A stretch of DNA of 64,000 nucleotides from Evernia prunastri. Lineage: Eukaryota; Ascomycota; Lecanoromycetes; Lecanorales; Parmeliaceae. Of the stretch, positions 1 through 10,978 are shown one piece after another. The notes beneath the pieces are model-generated. The model was not told the DNA's origin, did not search any database, and worked only from the letters and a program-made list of their open reading frames with translations. The stretch is from NCBI GenBank assembly GCA_003184365.1, contig NKYR01000136.1:34452-98451 (forward strand). Direction: 5' to 3'. The translations under genes and the position numbers were made by a program. Numbering within the stretch: the stretch's first letter is position 1; each line of letters begins with the position of its first letter.

Positions 1-1900
1 CGACATCACGCAAGCAGCGTCGGAAATCAGAGCCTAGTCCTATTTCTCCAACTTTACAGCAAGAAGATGCCCCACGCTCTTGGCTTAGCTTATGGGGTAA
101 CGTATCTGCGCAGACAAAAAATAGCTCATCAGCAAGTGTAGCTGGCGTAGCTTCTGATCCACGAAACGACTTGAGCGGAAGTGGATCCCGATCTGGAAAG
201 GCCGATAGTGCGGAACCTGATTCTGTATCAAATTCTCAACCTCCCCAGCAACCCGGAGATAGCACAAAGTCATCGTACGGCTGGGCGTTCTGGTCCAGAG
301 ATCAGCCGAAGAGTGATGACGAAAAGACATGTCCTGGAAGTGAGGTTGGGGAATTGGCTCTCGCCGGATCTTCGTCGCAAACTAAGCCGGAGAGTGCAGT
401 AGTAGACGAAGCGAGAGGCCTTCCAAATAAGGTAGGCAAAAGACAGAGGCCGCAATCGCTAGGAGTAGCTGAGGATCCTAAGAAGTCTCGGAGCACTGAC
501 GACGATGACAAAAAAGACTCGAAGTCCGAAGTTACTCCTTTGGCCCCAGAAACAAAGCCCAAGGTTGATGCCAGTTCTAAAGCAAAGAGCTTGCCCAGGA
601 ACCTACTCCTCCCTTCATTCAGAACTACATACAGCTCAAGAGGAAGACCAAGTCTGATCCACAAGATCAGTAGGTTATTGCAGTTGAGCTCGCCTTCTGA
701 ACCAAAGCACGTCGATATTGTTCAGCATCCACCACGGCTTAATAGAGCGTTAGCCATTGTTAGCTTGTCTCGATCTTCGCGCATTCCGTACACCTAAACG
801 GCTAATATGTTTCCTGTAGGGTGTCCATGGCTACTTCCCGGCACCATTGATTCGCTCCGTCCTGGGTCAACCGACAGGCACGTCTATCCGTTTTGCAAAT
901 AGTGCAGCGAGCGCCATTCAGAGGTGGACCCAAAATCAGGGTTACCCATGTGAGATCGACAAGGTAGCCCTAGAGGGAGAAGGCAAAATTGCAGAACGTA
1001 TTGACCTATTGTGGAAACTCATGCTCAATTGGATCGAAAAAATACAAAAAGCCGACTTTGTCATGATTGCATGCCACAGCCAAGGGGTGCCTGTTGCTAT
1101 GATGCTGGTTGCAAAACTTATAGCGTTTGGGTGTGTCAACTCCGCTAAGATTGGCGTCTGTGCCATGGCAGGAATCAATCTCGGACCTTTCTCTGACTAC
1201 AAGTCTCGATGGATAAGTGGCTCGGCCGGAGAGCTATTTGATTTTGCGCTTCCCGAGAGCCGAGTGTCAAAAGACTATGAAGCAGCCCTGGACGTCGTCT
1301 TGAGATTTGGGGTGAAAATCGTCTATGTTGGCAGTATAGACGATCAACTTGTATCTCTAGAGGTGGGTTTGTGTGTGGAGCAGTTGGAGTCTCGCTAACG
1401 TAATCATCTAGTCCTCTACATTCGGCTGCATCAGTCACCCACACATCTATCGGGCTGTCTTTGTAGACGGGCGTGTTCACGCTCCTGACTTTCTCACCCA
1501 CTTAGTCGGCTTCGCGTTGAAACTCCGTAATCTTGGCATATCAGACCATGGCGTGATCCGAGAGCTGAGTGGCCCACTTGCTGGTAGTCTGTACAGCGGT
1601 GAGGGGCATTCCAGGATCTATGACGACGAAGCTGGTTACTATCTCGCTGTTGAGCACGCCCTTGAAACGACTTCTCTAGGGCCGATTACTCCACTGCTCC
1701 ACCGTGAAGGTCCAAACGCGTCACAGAATCCGTACATTCTGCCATTTGCCTTGCGTGGTGTACTGGAAGAGGACTACGTGCGAAACGAGTTGTATGGAGA
1801 GATCACGGAATTGATCAAACAGTTTGACGAATGGAAGCCCGCGACTAAGGCTCTCAAAGATGTCAAATTCCGGTTAGAAGGTGTAAGGTCAAAGTTGTAG
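1..1900 (+). CDS. YML020W-family alpha/beta hydrolase domain protein (5' partial)
   Basis: The reading frame is already open at base 3, so the 5' end lies outside the window. Exons are <1-758, 820-1362 and 1412-1900; the introns (759-819 with a weak GTTAGC donor, 1363-1411 with a CTAAC branch site) are phase 0. The N-terminal third is hydrophilic, Ser/Lys/Asp-rich and low complexity, with a short RSWLSLWG patch. The second exon opens with GVHGYFP, the family's landmark before the hydrolase fold, and later has ACHSQG, a nucleophile-elbow variant in which the first Gly of GxSxG is Cys. The C-terminal exon (HPHIYRAVFVDG) is also typical of the fungal family annotated as YML020W-like. The enzymatic substrate is not known for the family. 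The family call rests on these remembered motifs; the donor at 759 is the least certain boundary. Confidence 0.82.
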
Positions 1901-2802
1901 ACATAACCATTCGACGAGGGCGTTATTTTTCGAGGCTTCGGCTATAGGAATTCCTATCGCATGGTGGACTGGACATAATATTTGCATTGAAGGTAGACAT
2001 TGCTAGGCCATTCACACGCCGTCTTAGGCGAACTCAAAGGTGTGGCACACTTTGCCATTATACAATAGTCTCTTTGCCTTTTTCCGCCTATTCACACTCG
2101 ATGCAAGCACTTCGCAAATCGACGGACCCTCTCCTTCTGGTACCCGTGTTTTTATGAGTCTTGAAAAATCAAATGTTGGCCCACCCCGTCGAGAGAGAAA
2201 AGAGAGGCTCCTTGATTGGCTTCACAACTATTATCTATGATATTCTAGGACTGTCGAGTTCTAGAGAAGTGATTCGGAGCATTCGATGTGTTCAGTGCAA
2301 GATGGACATGATAAAATGTTAAAGATTTAAAGATTGAAAGATCAGTTGGCAAAATTTCAGACCACGAGTATGATAAGTTGTGACTGTGAACCTATCTAAA
2401 GAAATGTGTTCGATGGGGGTTGCTTGCGGCAGCCTTTTCATTTCACAAGAATTAAGAAGATGGGGGATTTATTTGCCTCCGTTACCTGCCCTTTCTTAAG
2501 TCTCATGACGAGCGCGGCAAGTGCAAAGAAGGGACCTGGGTGCACTGGACGTGGCTGCTTTGGCTCTTGAAGGCTTTGGCTCATGAAATGAAAATTGGAC
2601 GTAACGACTTTGGTTCATATTTACATGTTGGATCTGAATATTAGGTCCGCAGATAGGTGCTCCAATCTGGGGCAAACTTAGAGACAATTCCGTCCCAGCT
2701 GCGTGTAAGGCCTCCACGTTCGAACGCCCATGCTCGGTAGAATGTGTATAGCGCGCACAAGATATTTCCATGAGAGGCTGGGATTCACGAAAACAAGCAG
2801 GA
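1901..2802. other. Intergenic, 3' ends of two convergent genes
   Basis: This gap separates the 3' end of the hydrolase gene (left) from the 3' end of ypt7 (right). Short ORFs here have no recognisable domain, and one merely overlaps the ypt7 stop on the same strand in another frame. No RNA gene or repeat is evident. Confidence 0.6.
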
Positions 2803-3715
2803 CTAACACGCACAACCATCGCTCTCTCTATCTAAATGAATGTCGATAGGGTCCGAGAAGTCACCACTAAACTCTTCCGATTCTTCTTGTGCTAAGGCGT
2901 TTCTGGCGATTACTGAAAGAAAGAACATCAGTATGAAGATATATACTCATGAATAAGGAATAAAGAGTTGCCATACCTTCGAATGCCTCCTCAACATTCA
3001 CGGCCTCTTTGGCGCTGGTCTCATAATATGGAATGCCGCCTTTCGACTGACAGAATGTTATGGCTCGCTTCGAAGTTATCATTCGCTTGTTTTCTTCTAC
3101 ATCAATCTTGTTTCCAAGGACAACCTATTATACGTTAGGCAACAATTCGCAGGAATGCTCGAGTTGACCTACAAAGGGGAAATTTTCGGGATCTCGAGGG
3201 CTGGCTTGGATCAAAAATTCATCTCTCCAGCTGTCCAGTGTATCGAAACTTTTCGAATTATTAACATCGTACACCAGGACGCAACAGTCGGCCCCTCTGT
3301 AGAATGCTACGCCTAGCGACTGGAATCGCTCTTGACCGGCGGTATCCCAAAGCTAAACAATGTTCAGTTCATGCTCCAGCGTCCATCAATTTGTGCCAAT
3401 ACCTGCATTGTGACCAACCGATCGTCCACCAACACCTCCTTTGTCAGGAAGTCTGCGCCAATTGTTGCCTTGTAGCTTGCGCTGAATTTTTTGTTGACCT
3501 GATTTGATGATAAGTATTGGACTTCCGCCCCCCATTCGGCGCTTGAAGGGCATGCATCTCTTTTCAACATACATATTGATTCATCAAACTGGTCTTCCCA
3601 ACTCCACTATCACCAAGAATGATCACCTGATTGTTGCTGAACGTCAGTGATTGATCACTACCTTTGCCTTCAGCGGCGTGAATACCTTGAGCAGGACCTT
3701 CTTCCTCGAGGCCAT
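2803..3715 (-). CDS. ypt7: Rab7-type small GTPase Ypt7 (vacuolar fusion)
   Basis: Six exons (3715-3686, 3626-3573, 3498-3403, 3352-3173, 3124-2977, 2912-2803) join in frame to a 205-residue protein, the normal Rab length. Visible signatures are the P-loop GDSGVGKT (15-22), switch I YKATIGADF, switch II WDTAGQERF (62-70), NKID (125-128), ETSAK (155-159) and a C-terminal CAC double-geranylgeranylation motif. The start MASRKKVLLKVIILGDSG is the near-invariant Ypt7/Rab7 N-terminus and identifies the subfamily. Ypt7 acts at late endosomes and the vacuole, recruiting HOPS for homotypic vacuole fusion and for autophagosome-vacuole fusion. The gene is divergently paired with atg16. All introns are GT-AG and 47-65 bp. 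No odd residues were seen. Confidence 0.97.
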
Positions 3716-4304
3716 ATTGATTGCTCAGTCTCAGAGGATAAAGTGTAGGAGTTCAACAGCTAGACACCCCCGCGACGCTAGAAGTGCTGGCTGAAGCTGC
3801 GCCCTGATGAGAAAAAGCAAGGTTGGGCGCTGATCTTGTCTTCCTTTGTATGTCTTCAAATCGACCGAGACTGAGTAGATCAACAGCAGCTGTGATTGCA
3901 TAACACTCGTGTTTCCTGAGCAGAATCGAGCGAGGGCAATTCGGTCTGAGAACTCGAAAGCCGTTGAAGCGCAAGTCAAATGCCTCGAATGCCAAATCAT
4001 CATTTAGCCCTATCGAATTCGTTCCATGAAACTTACAACGCCAAGACCATTAGTTTCATTTGCAACCCGTAAGTTAAATAAACTCTTGAAGCTTTTTGGT
4101 AGGACTTACCTATTTAACATGGGCTGAGGTTTAAAAACACCTGTATCGTGCGCCTAAAGTACTCAAATGTTTCGGTTATTCAGATTCGAAGCAAGTAAAA
4201 AAGTTGTAATCAATTATTCAACGTCGCCACCGAGATAGGTAGGGGTCTTGCAATATGCAAAAAATGCATTTTTAAAAAGGCATGTAGATCTTTCAAAGCT
4301 AAAC
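3716..4304. promoter_or_regulatory. Bidirectional promoter region ypt7 / atg16
   Basis: The start codons of ypt7 (3715, minus) and atg16 (4305, plus) face away from each other across 589 bp. Overlapping minus-strand ORFs here have no recognisable similarity and are treated as chance. No defined motif can be assigned by eye. Confidence 0.6.
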
Positions 4305-5019
4305 ATGCCTTCCTGGCAGGATGACTACCTGAGTGCGCTGCATGAGAGGGACAAGAAGGAAAAGACAAATGAAGCTGTATATGATAGTTGTACGTCTACT
4401 AACATGAGATCCATATTGTAATTGACAAAGTGCATTAGATGCCAAGCTGGCTGATCGAACAGCTACCCTCCAAGCATCTCGGTTAGCAGAAGCGACTAGA
4501 TTACCAGAAGAACCAACATCGTCACCCAATTCTAAGAGCCGCAATGCAAGCCGAGAGAAAACGATTTCTGGCAGTCCAAATACTGGGGATGCGATAGCCA
4601 AAGTGCGGCAAGATTTGACCGAGGCTCAACGTAGCAGGGGTTTGATGGAGACCAGGCTCCAGAATGTCACAGAGGAGATGCAGAAGCTCAAAATACAAAC
4701 CTCATTGGACAGTAAACGTATCGGCGAGCTTTTGAAGGAGAAAACGATTTTGAGTACAGGGATGAGGGATAGAGATGAGGAGCTCAGGGGGAAGGCAAAG
4801 TTGCTAGAGGTTCGAGTCAATGCACTCTGCGCCTATTGACGGTGTCTGATTCACCAACAGGACGTGCATGACGAGACCGTATCATTGACGCTCCAGCTGA
4901 ACATGGCCGAAGAACATTCGCAGAAGTTGCGACGTGAGAATAAAGAGTTAGTTGACCGGTGGATGGCAAGAATGGAACAGGAAGCTGATGCTATGAACGA
5001 TAAATCCAAATTCTTCTGA
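4305..5019 (+). CDS. atg16: Autophagy protein Atg16
   Basis: Exons 4305-4389, 4439-4809 and 4861-5019 give a 204-residue protein. The N-terminus (WQDDYLSALHERDKKE) is the Atg5-binding helix of fungal Atg16, and KLADRTATLQASRL follows across the first splice junction. The rest is a long heptad-rich coiled coil with family patches VRQDLTEAQRSR (about 100-111) and LRRENKELVDRWM near the C-terminus. Fungal Atg16 is about this length and lacks the WD40 part of animal ATG16L1. It forms the Atg12-Atg5-Atg16 complex that acts as E3 for Atg8-PE lipidation at the phagophore. Start is the first ATG giving the family N-terminus. It shares a divergent promoter with ypt7. Confidence 0.95.
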
Positions 5020-5228
5020 CGTCTCCACGCGTTGTCCCAAGCACCTCAATCATGCTTTCGAAGTAAAGATGCCATTATCCAATGCCCTTGAAGTGCTCCA
5101 GGGTATCTCTCGAAACGCTCAACTCCATCTTTCATGCAATATCCAAAGCTTCGCCACTAGAAATTTAACAATACTGACCATACCCGCCATTCATTTACTT
5201 GACCCGGGGGCCTAGCCTGAACACTCGC

Positions 5229-6770
5229 TCACATGTCCTTTTCAGCAAAAGCCTGGACTCTGGAGCTGTCCTTCGTTGAAACGTAGTAAGTGCCTGCAGT
5301 TTCTGTCCAGCTAACGCAAGCCGAGAAATAACTCTTTTGGATCACCTCGAGCCTATTGCAGGCAGCCGACAAATTCTTGGAAGTAATCCTGTGCCCGTGT
5401 GGAACAAAGGATTTGAGTGACACAACCTTGGCCCCCTCTTTAAGGTCTAAGAACAAATTTGTCAAATCTTCGTTGAGTTTCGGAGTGAACGCCTGGTTGT
5501 TGACAAGGACCACATCTGCTTTCTGAAGAATCTTGAGGATCACGGGATTCTTGAGAAAGTCGCCCCGTTCAAGATGAATGTCACCCGCGGAAAGGCCCCA
5601 GAGCCGGCAGCGAGAATTGAATTCTTTCTCCTGGAGCTCGGCAAGGTCACAGGCATTGTCCATCATCTCACAGCCCCAGCTCTCGCATCCAACCTCCACA
5701 GCGGCTTGAAGCACGCAATTTCCGACTCCGGACCCGAGATCAACGAAGATCTGATCGGACTTCATCTTGACGTCCTGCTTGAGAATAAGGGAGATGAACT
5801 TGGGCAGTAGCTCGCCGTACACATTATCCGTTCCGTTCTGATAATGGCGTAACATGTGCACCCGTGGCGAGACAGTTCGTGAGTACGTTTGTGTCAAGAT
5901 TCGCTCGAGCAATTTTAGGTCGACGCCCTCCCACTCATCGATACACCTGGAGATAGTCCCGTCTTTCCTGAGATCAACCAGGGTGTCATTCCATTCCTGC
6001 ACGAAGTCCGTGTATTCGTGCCCTGCGCGCCTCTCTGTGGCTCGCTTGAGTCGCCGAATCAGGCCTGTGCTGTCATTCTGCAATTTCGTTGCTTCAGCGC
6101 GTGGAAGATAATTGCTGATGATGGTCTCCATGACTTCTCTAATATCCTCCAAAGGCTTGAAATTATCATTAAGGATCGGCACGACCAATTCGTATCTGCG
6201 ACAATTAGCTACATCCCTCTTTCTTAGACATTAGCGGAAGGCGTACTTCTCGCTCTGAGAAGCAGATGGGTACTGCAGGCGAACCTCGATAGCCTGCGGA
6301 TCATTCGGGAAGGCAGCCTTGTATTTCGTGGGCTTGCTCAGAGACGCAACATCTACTGCATGGACCATGGGAAACACTCCACCGTCCTCCTCCGAGAAGG
6401 CCTTTCTGCTACGGATCTGCCTTTTTTGATCGGTCTCCACTTCACTACTTCTCCGCGCGCGTTTCATTGCTTCGCCGAGATCTTGTTCGGACTCATCATC
6501 GTCACTATCAGATTCAAGACGTTGTGGGGTCGAAGCTGGGCGTTTCCGAGGCATCTGGGGTCGGGATTTGGGGGATGGTCTGGCGGTCTGACTATTTAAC
6601 AACTTTGTAACCTTTTTATCTGGCAATGAGCGTTTGTTGGAGCGCTGCGGGAATGGAATGAAAGTCTTCTGAGGGTTCAAAGCCGTCCTCACGATTTCCT
6701 GCTTAATATGCACATTTTTGCCCTTGGCTGCGGTGAAGCCGGGCTTCTGAATGCTGTCAAAAAAACCCAT
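5229..6770 (-). CDS. dot1: Dot1 histone H3-K79 methyltransferase
   Basis: Two exons (6770-6247, 6195-5229) join through an AA|A lysine codon (SEKYELVVPI) to 496 residues. The N-terminal ~150 residues are basic and acidic low complexity, as expected for the nucleosome/DNA-binding tail of fungal Dot1. The catalytic DOT1 fold follows, with VYGELLPKF, the SAM-binding motif DLGSGVGN (about 327-334), the GCEMM segment and VNNQAF, matching the family NN-x-F lid motif. It methylates H3K79 in the nucleosome core without a SET domain. The next upstream ATG-like codon is GTG, so 6770 is chosen as start. It is divergent from the SLC35F-like transporter gene. Confidence 0.95.
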
Positions 6771-7287
6771 GGTCACTAAGCCTTACTTCGGCTATCAAAC
6801 GCATCGACTGAAATGAGTGTATATTTTGTAGCAAATGCAACAAACTGAGTAGCCTAGAATAATAATGATAGACCGTGAATAGAGAGTAATGCTGAGGAGG
6901 AGAGTTGCCAGGCGCCGTGGTCGCGACAAGAATCGCCGAGCTTCGGGCCGGAATTGGTACCGGTCTCGCCGATCACTTAAGTCCACCAGCTGCTTCTAAA
7001 TAGTCAGAACACTGTTGGCTCTTTTGATACACCATAAATACCATACACACGAGACGTCTAGGAGCGCTTCGAGAAACTAGTCACCAGCCACCCCGGGTTC
7101 TCTCTTGGAAAAGAACCTCTGTTCAGATCAGAGGTACCTTGTTGGGAGTGCATGTGACGTTGCTAGCCGTTCATCTTCACATGACCAGGGATCAGGTAAG
7201 GATTCGCGGAGAAGGGGTGGAAGGCTTGAGGATCCAGATGCACATTGGCAGCAGGCAACATCCATCTTCGAGGCGTCGGTAGCAGCT
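6771..7287. promoter_or_regulatory. Divergent promoter dot1 / SLC35F-like transporter
   Basis: The two start codons (6770 minus, 7288 plus) are separated by 517 bp. A plus-strand frame is open from 7105 but uses a non-ATG start and has no conserved content before 7288, so it is taken as leader. No defined motif is assigned. Confidence 0.5.
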
Positions 7288-8951
7288 ATGAGTCGACCTC
7301 TCCTTCCTGCTCCAGCAAAAGATTCTGTCATGCCCGTACCAGCTTCGCCCTCAGAAAGCTTGCTGGCAGATAGAAGATCTACAGACTCCTCATGTTCACA
7401 AAGGCCTCGAAGTTCCTCTGACAGAAGACCGCCACCGCAGCAGAAACCAATTCGTGGCGTTTGGCGGCACACGATTGGGATCATTCTCCTCCTGTTCACA
7501 GTAATTTTGTGGACAGCGTCGAATTTTCTAGCAAGTGTAGGTTTCACCGACGGCAAAATGGTTGCAGTATGCACTGACAAGCTCATGTACAGACTATTTT
7601 TGCAGATGATAGTTACTCCAAGCCATACTTTGTCACTTATGTCAATTCATCCTTCTTCTCTGTTTTGCTGCTCCTGGTTGCTGCAAGGCGGCTATGGACT
7701 AGCGGCGGGTCCATACGAGGCGCCATTCGAGGAAAATCTCTGTCCACCCACTATCTGCCTATCGTGGAAGAGGAAGAGCAAGCCTTTGTTAAGCCTGACG
7801 ATGAGACCGGCTACCAATCAGCAAGTCGGTCACCGCGTAGCCGCTTACTGATCGAAGAGCCATCAAACAGCTCGGGACTTGATGAAAGTCCCTCAGAGGG
7901 GCCCCTCAACGTTCGAGACACTCTGAAGTTGAGCTTTGAATTTTGCATACTTTGGGTACGAAATCTTTCAATCGATACGGAATTCGGCTAATCTCCTACA
8001 GTTTCTGGTACGTGTGTAAATTCGTAAAACATCTGGTTCCCTTCCTAACAAGAAGGCCAGGCCAATTACTTTGTGGCAGCATGTCTCGAATACACCACTG
8101 TCGCTAGCTCAACCATATTGACATCAACGAGCAGTAAGATAGCGCTCCTCTCCCGTCATCTTCGTGCGTACGCTCACGTTGCGATAGGTGTCTGGACTCT
8201 GATCTTTGGGGCATTACTCAGCGTAGAGAAGTTCACGGTAAAGAAACTTGTCGGCGTACTCGCTTCTTTGGCCGGCATCATCCTAATTTCTAGCATCGAC
8301 ATAAGCAGTAATCAAGACAAGAACCGGGGGTCTTTCCCCCATAAGTCTCATAAAGAAATCGCCATTGGTGACGTCCTAGCTTTCACTAGCGCTGTTATGT
8401 ACGGGATCTACACTACTCTCATGAAGAAACGGATAGGAGACGAATCGAGGGTGGAAATGCCTTTGTTCTTCGGATTCGTTGGACTGTTCAACTTCATCAC
8501 ACTATTACCAGGCTTCTTCATTCTTCATTTCACTGGCATCGAGACATTTGAATTACCTCCTACAAAGCGTATTCTGACTATCGTGTTGGTGAGTAATCCT
8601 AGCTCTGATGAGGAATTGGCTAAGCCAATCGACCAGATCAACTCTGCGACTTCTCTAGTTTCGGACCTTTGCTGGGCGTATTCAATGTTGCTCACATCAC
8701 CTTTAGTAGTTACAGTGGGACTTAGTCTGACAATACCACTGTCTTTGATTGGACAGATGATAGAATACTCACAGACATCAAGCGTATCTTATTGGATCGG
8801 GGCTTGCGTCGTCCTCTTATCATTTGTCTTCGTCAATCACGAAAGCAGTCAAGACGAGGGAACAGGAATGCTGGAGGAAGAAGACTCGATGAGGGAGGCG
8901 AGGTCCTTTCTACAGAGAACGTGGGATAGGATGAGGCCGAAAAGGCAATGA
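7288..8951 (+). CDS. SLC35F5/EamA-type vacuolar membrane transporter (YML018C-like)
   Basis: Six exons (7288-7536, 7593-7955, 8002-8007, 8061-8133, 8188-8588, 8637-8951) give a 468-residue protein. About ten hydrophobic segments alternate with a charged ~80-residue cytosolic loop after TM2, the architecture of SLC35F5/EamA proteins. Family landmarks are ILWTASNFLAS in TM1, LWFLANYF in TM3, the TSTSS turn, GDVLAFTSAVMYGIYT and the last-TM NHES end. In yeast the homologue is a vacuolar-membrane protein of unproven substrate. Two of the introns (54 and 48 nt) are multiples of three without stops and read through, but they interrupt conserved TM segments and have good GT-AG ends. Exon 3 is a 6-nt microexon (see findings). 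Start ATG at 7288 precedes a Ser/Pro-rich tail. Confidence 0.88.
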
Positions 8952-9149
8952 ATCATGTCTTTTTATACGACTCATGCGACTTTCGTGCTACATTTGCAAT
9001 ATTGCATAGCGACGGTTGATCTGGAGAGGAGTCGGGTAGCTTCCTTACGCTGGGTACCTGTTGGATAAAACATCCTAATTGCCCTAGCGCTATACTCACT
9101 GTCGAACATTCATACGGATAGCCATGAACCATCGTGCTCTGATGCACTG

Positions 9150-10668
9150 TCACGCATCACTACTACTATTTCTTCTTCGCCTTCTTCTCTCGCCATCACT
9201 TCTGTCCGCCACACCGCCTAAGCTTTCATCGCAACTCTCCCATTCCGCAAGCAGCTGCTCTATTCTTGGTCCCCACACATCTTCTCCCTTCTCCAAGCTT
9301 TCGTATTCTAGCACATTCTTGCCCAGCTCGAAGCCGCCCTGCCGGGTTCGCACTAGCTCGCACATGCAAGCCAGTGAGCCTACTACTTCACCGAGATCAT
9401 GACTGAATGAGCGAACGTAGAACCCTGATGTCGCGGTCATGCGCAGTTTAACTGCTGGGGGGCTTTCTATAGGTGGCGACGAGTCCTGTTGCAAATGGGT
9501 ATCCATATGCTTTGGGCTGTAATCAGGGCTTTGGAGGCCTCCTGACATGAGGCATAGAGATTCCCCTTCTTGCCCTGGATACGGCTTTTTGTTGGGCACC
9601 ACGCCATCACCGTCATCCACTGAACGCTCCCTCTTTCTCCCTATCCTTTCACATCCGTTCATGGTTTGACTTTCGCTTGCGCTTTCTGACGTCGCAACAG
9701 CCTCTCTAAGATGCAATACTTTCTCGGCAAGATCCTTGGCCTCATCCTCCGCTTCATTATTAGGAAGGCTGTATCTGTGGCTCCCTCCCTCCATCCACTC
9801 CACGATCTCGAGTTCCCTCACTTCTACCGGCCGCTCTTCGATCTCTTTCGGGACCTCTTTGCCTTCCCTGGCATACTCGTAGAGTCTTTTCCCCTCCACT
9901 CTCAAAGCCGAATAAATAGGCGGCCTCTGCATGATCTTTCCCCTAAATTTGCTCAACGCCTTCTCTATTTCCTCTCTGGTTACATGTCCATAGCTTGCCC
10001 TCCGGAGAACCTTGCCTAGTATGTCGTAGGTATCTGTAGCCGCCCCGAAAAGCATTGTAGCTTCATAAGTTTTGGTACACTCGAGAAATCCTTGTAGCCG
10101 CTTCGTACCCTTGCCCACACCCATGATGAGCACGCCGGTGGCCATAGGGTCGAGAGTGCCGCCATGGCCAATCTTGACCTGAACGCGCTTATCCTTTCGG
10201 CGATTACGGTGAGTGCGTTGCTCCTGCGTAGATTCGAAAAGTCAGCATCAGTCTGATATCTCAAAGACCGAGTAACAAGACAAGCCCTGTGAGCAGGAGA
10301 TCTCCTCTCTAACGAAACATGGCATTTCACATAAATCACAAGACAGCTCTAGGTAGTGAACGCAGACTTTTCCTCCCGAAAGATGGCAACTGACCCAACC
10401 TTGCCACTAACTAGGAAGGATATAATTTCTAATTTACGTACCTCGCTAATGCGATTGGAGCGTTCAGCAGCAAGCCAAGGGGCGAAGAGGGTGGAAGGAT
10501 TAAAATGATGCTGAAGATTGCGTATCACTTGGGCGGAGGAGATGGAAGCGGGCTTGTTGATCGCTATGGGCCAATGAATGGATGGCGGAGACAGAGATTT
10601 GAAAAGCAAAAGTGAAAAGTCTTACCAAAGACACCTTCAATAACCTTACCTTTCGGTTGTTTGGACAT
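9150..10668 (-). CDS. pus4: tRNA pseudouridine-55 synthase Pus4 (TruB family)
   Basis: Exons 10668-10626, 10563-10442 and 10223-9150 join to 412 residues. The TruB order is clear: FAINKPASISSAQVIRNLQ, APWLAAERSNR, then KIGHGGTLDPMATGVLIMG with the catalytic Asp (about residue 80), TKTYEATMLFGAATDTYD, RPPIYSALRVEGKRLYEYAR, and FYVRSFSHDLGE near the end. It makes psi55 in the T-loop of nuclear and mitochondrial tRNAs. An Asp/Glu/Ser-rich insert (about 265-320) splits the catalytic fold, a common fungal feature. The C-terminus ends in an Arg/Ser tract. Intron 2 is long for this locus (218 bp) but both flanks match the family. It is divergent from the RFTS-protein gene with about 310 bp between starts. 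Confidence 0.95.
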
Positions 10669-10978
10669 GGCGTGTTTGACGAGCAGGGTCGCACCAAAGT
10701 CGCTTGGAGACAAGAGGCTAATTGTTCAAGGAGTAGAATATTACACAGATTAAATTCACACACAAGTGTAAGTTACCGATCCCTTACTATATATGATTTG
10801 TATCAATATCGAGCGAAGAAGATTGATTGTCGATCAAAGATTACCATCGAGGATACCTAACATTAAGCGAGAGAACTCTAGAGTCTAGATAAGGCAAGCG
10901 TTCGAAGCGATTGCTTTGATATGGCCACCCAGTGGCCCTCCCCGCGCACGCGTACAGAAGTCAAGAGAGCCGGGCTCG

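Noticed and set aside
10916..10978. Upstream extension of the RFTS protein from 10916
   Set aside because: The extension starts at a TTG codon in the pus4 promoter. ATG codons at 10979 and 11027 are more plausible.
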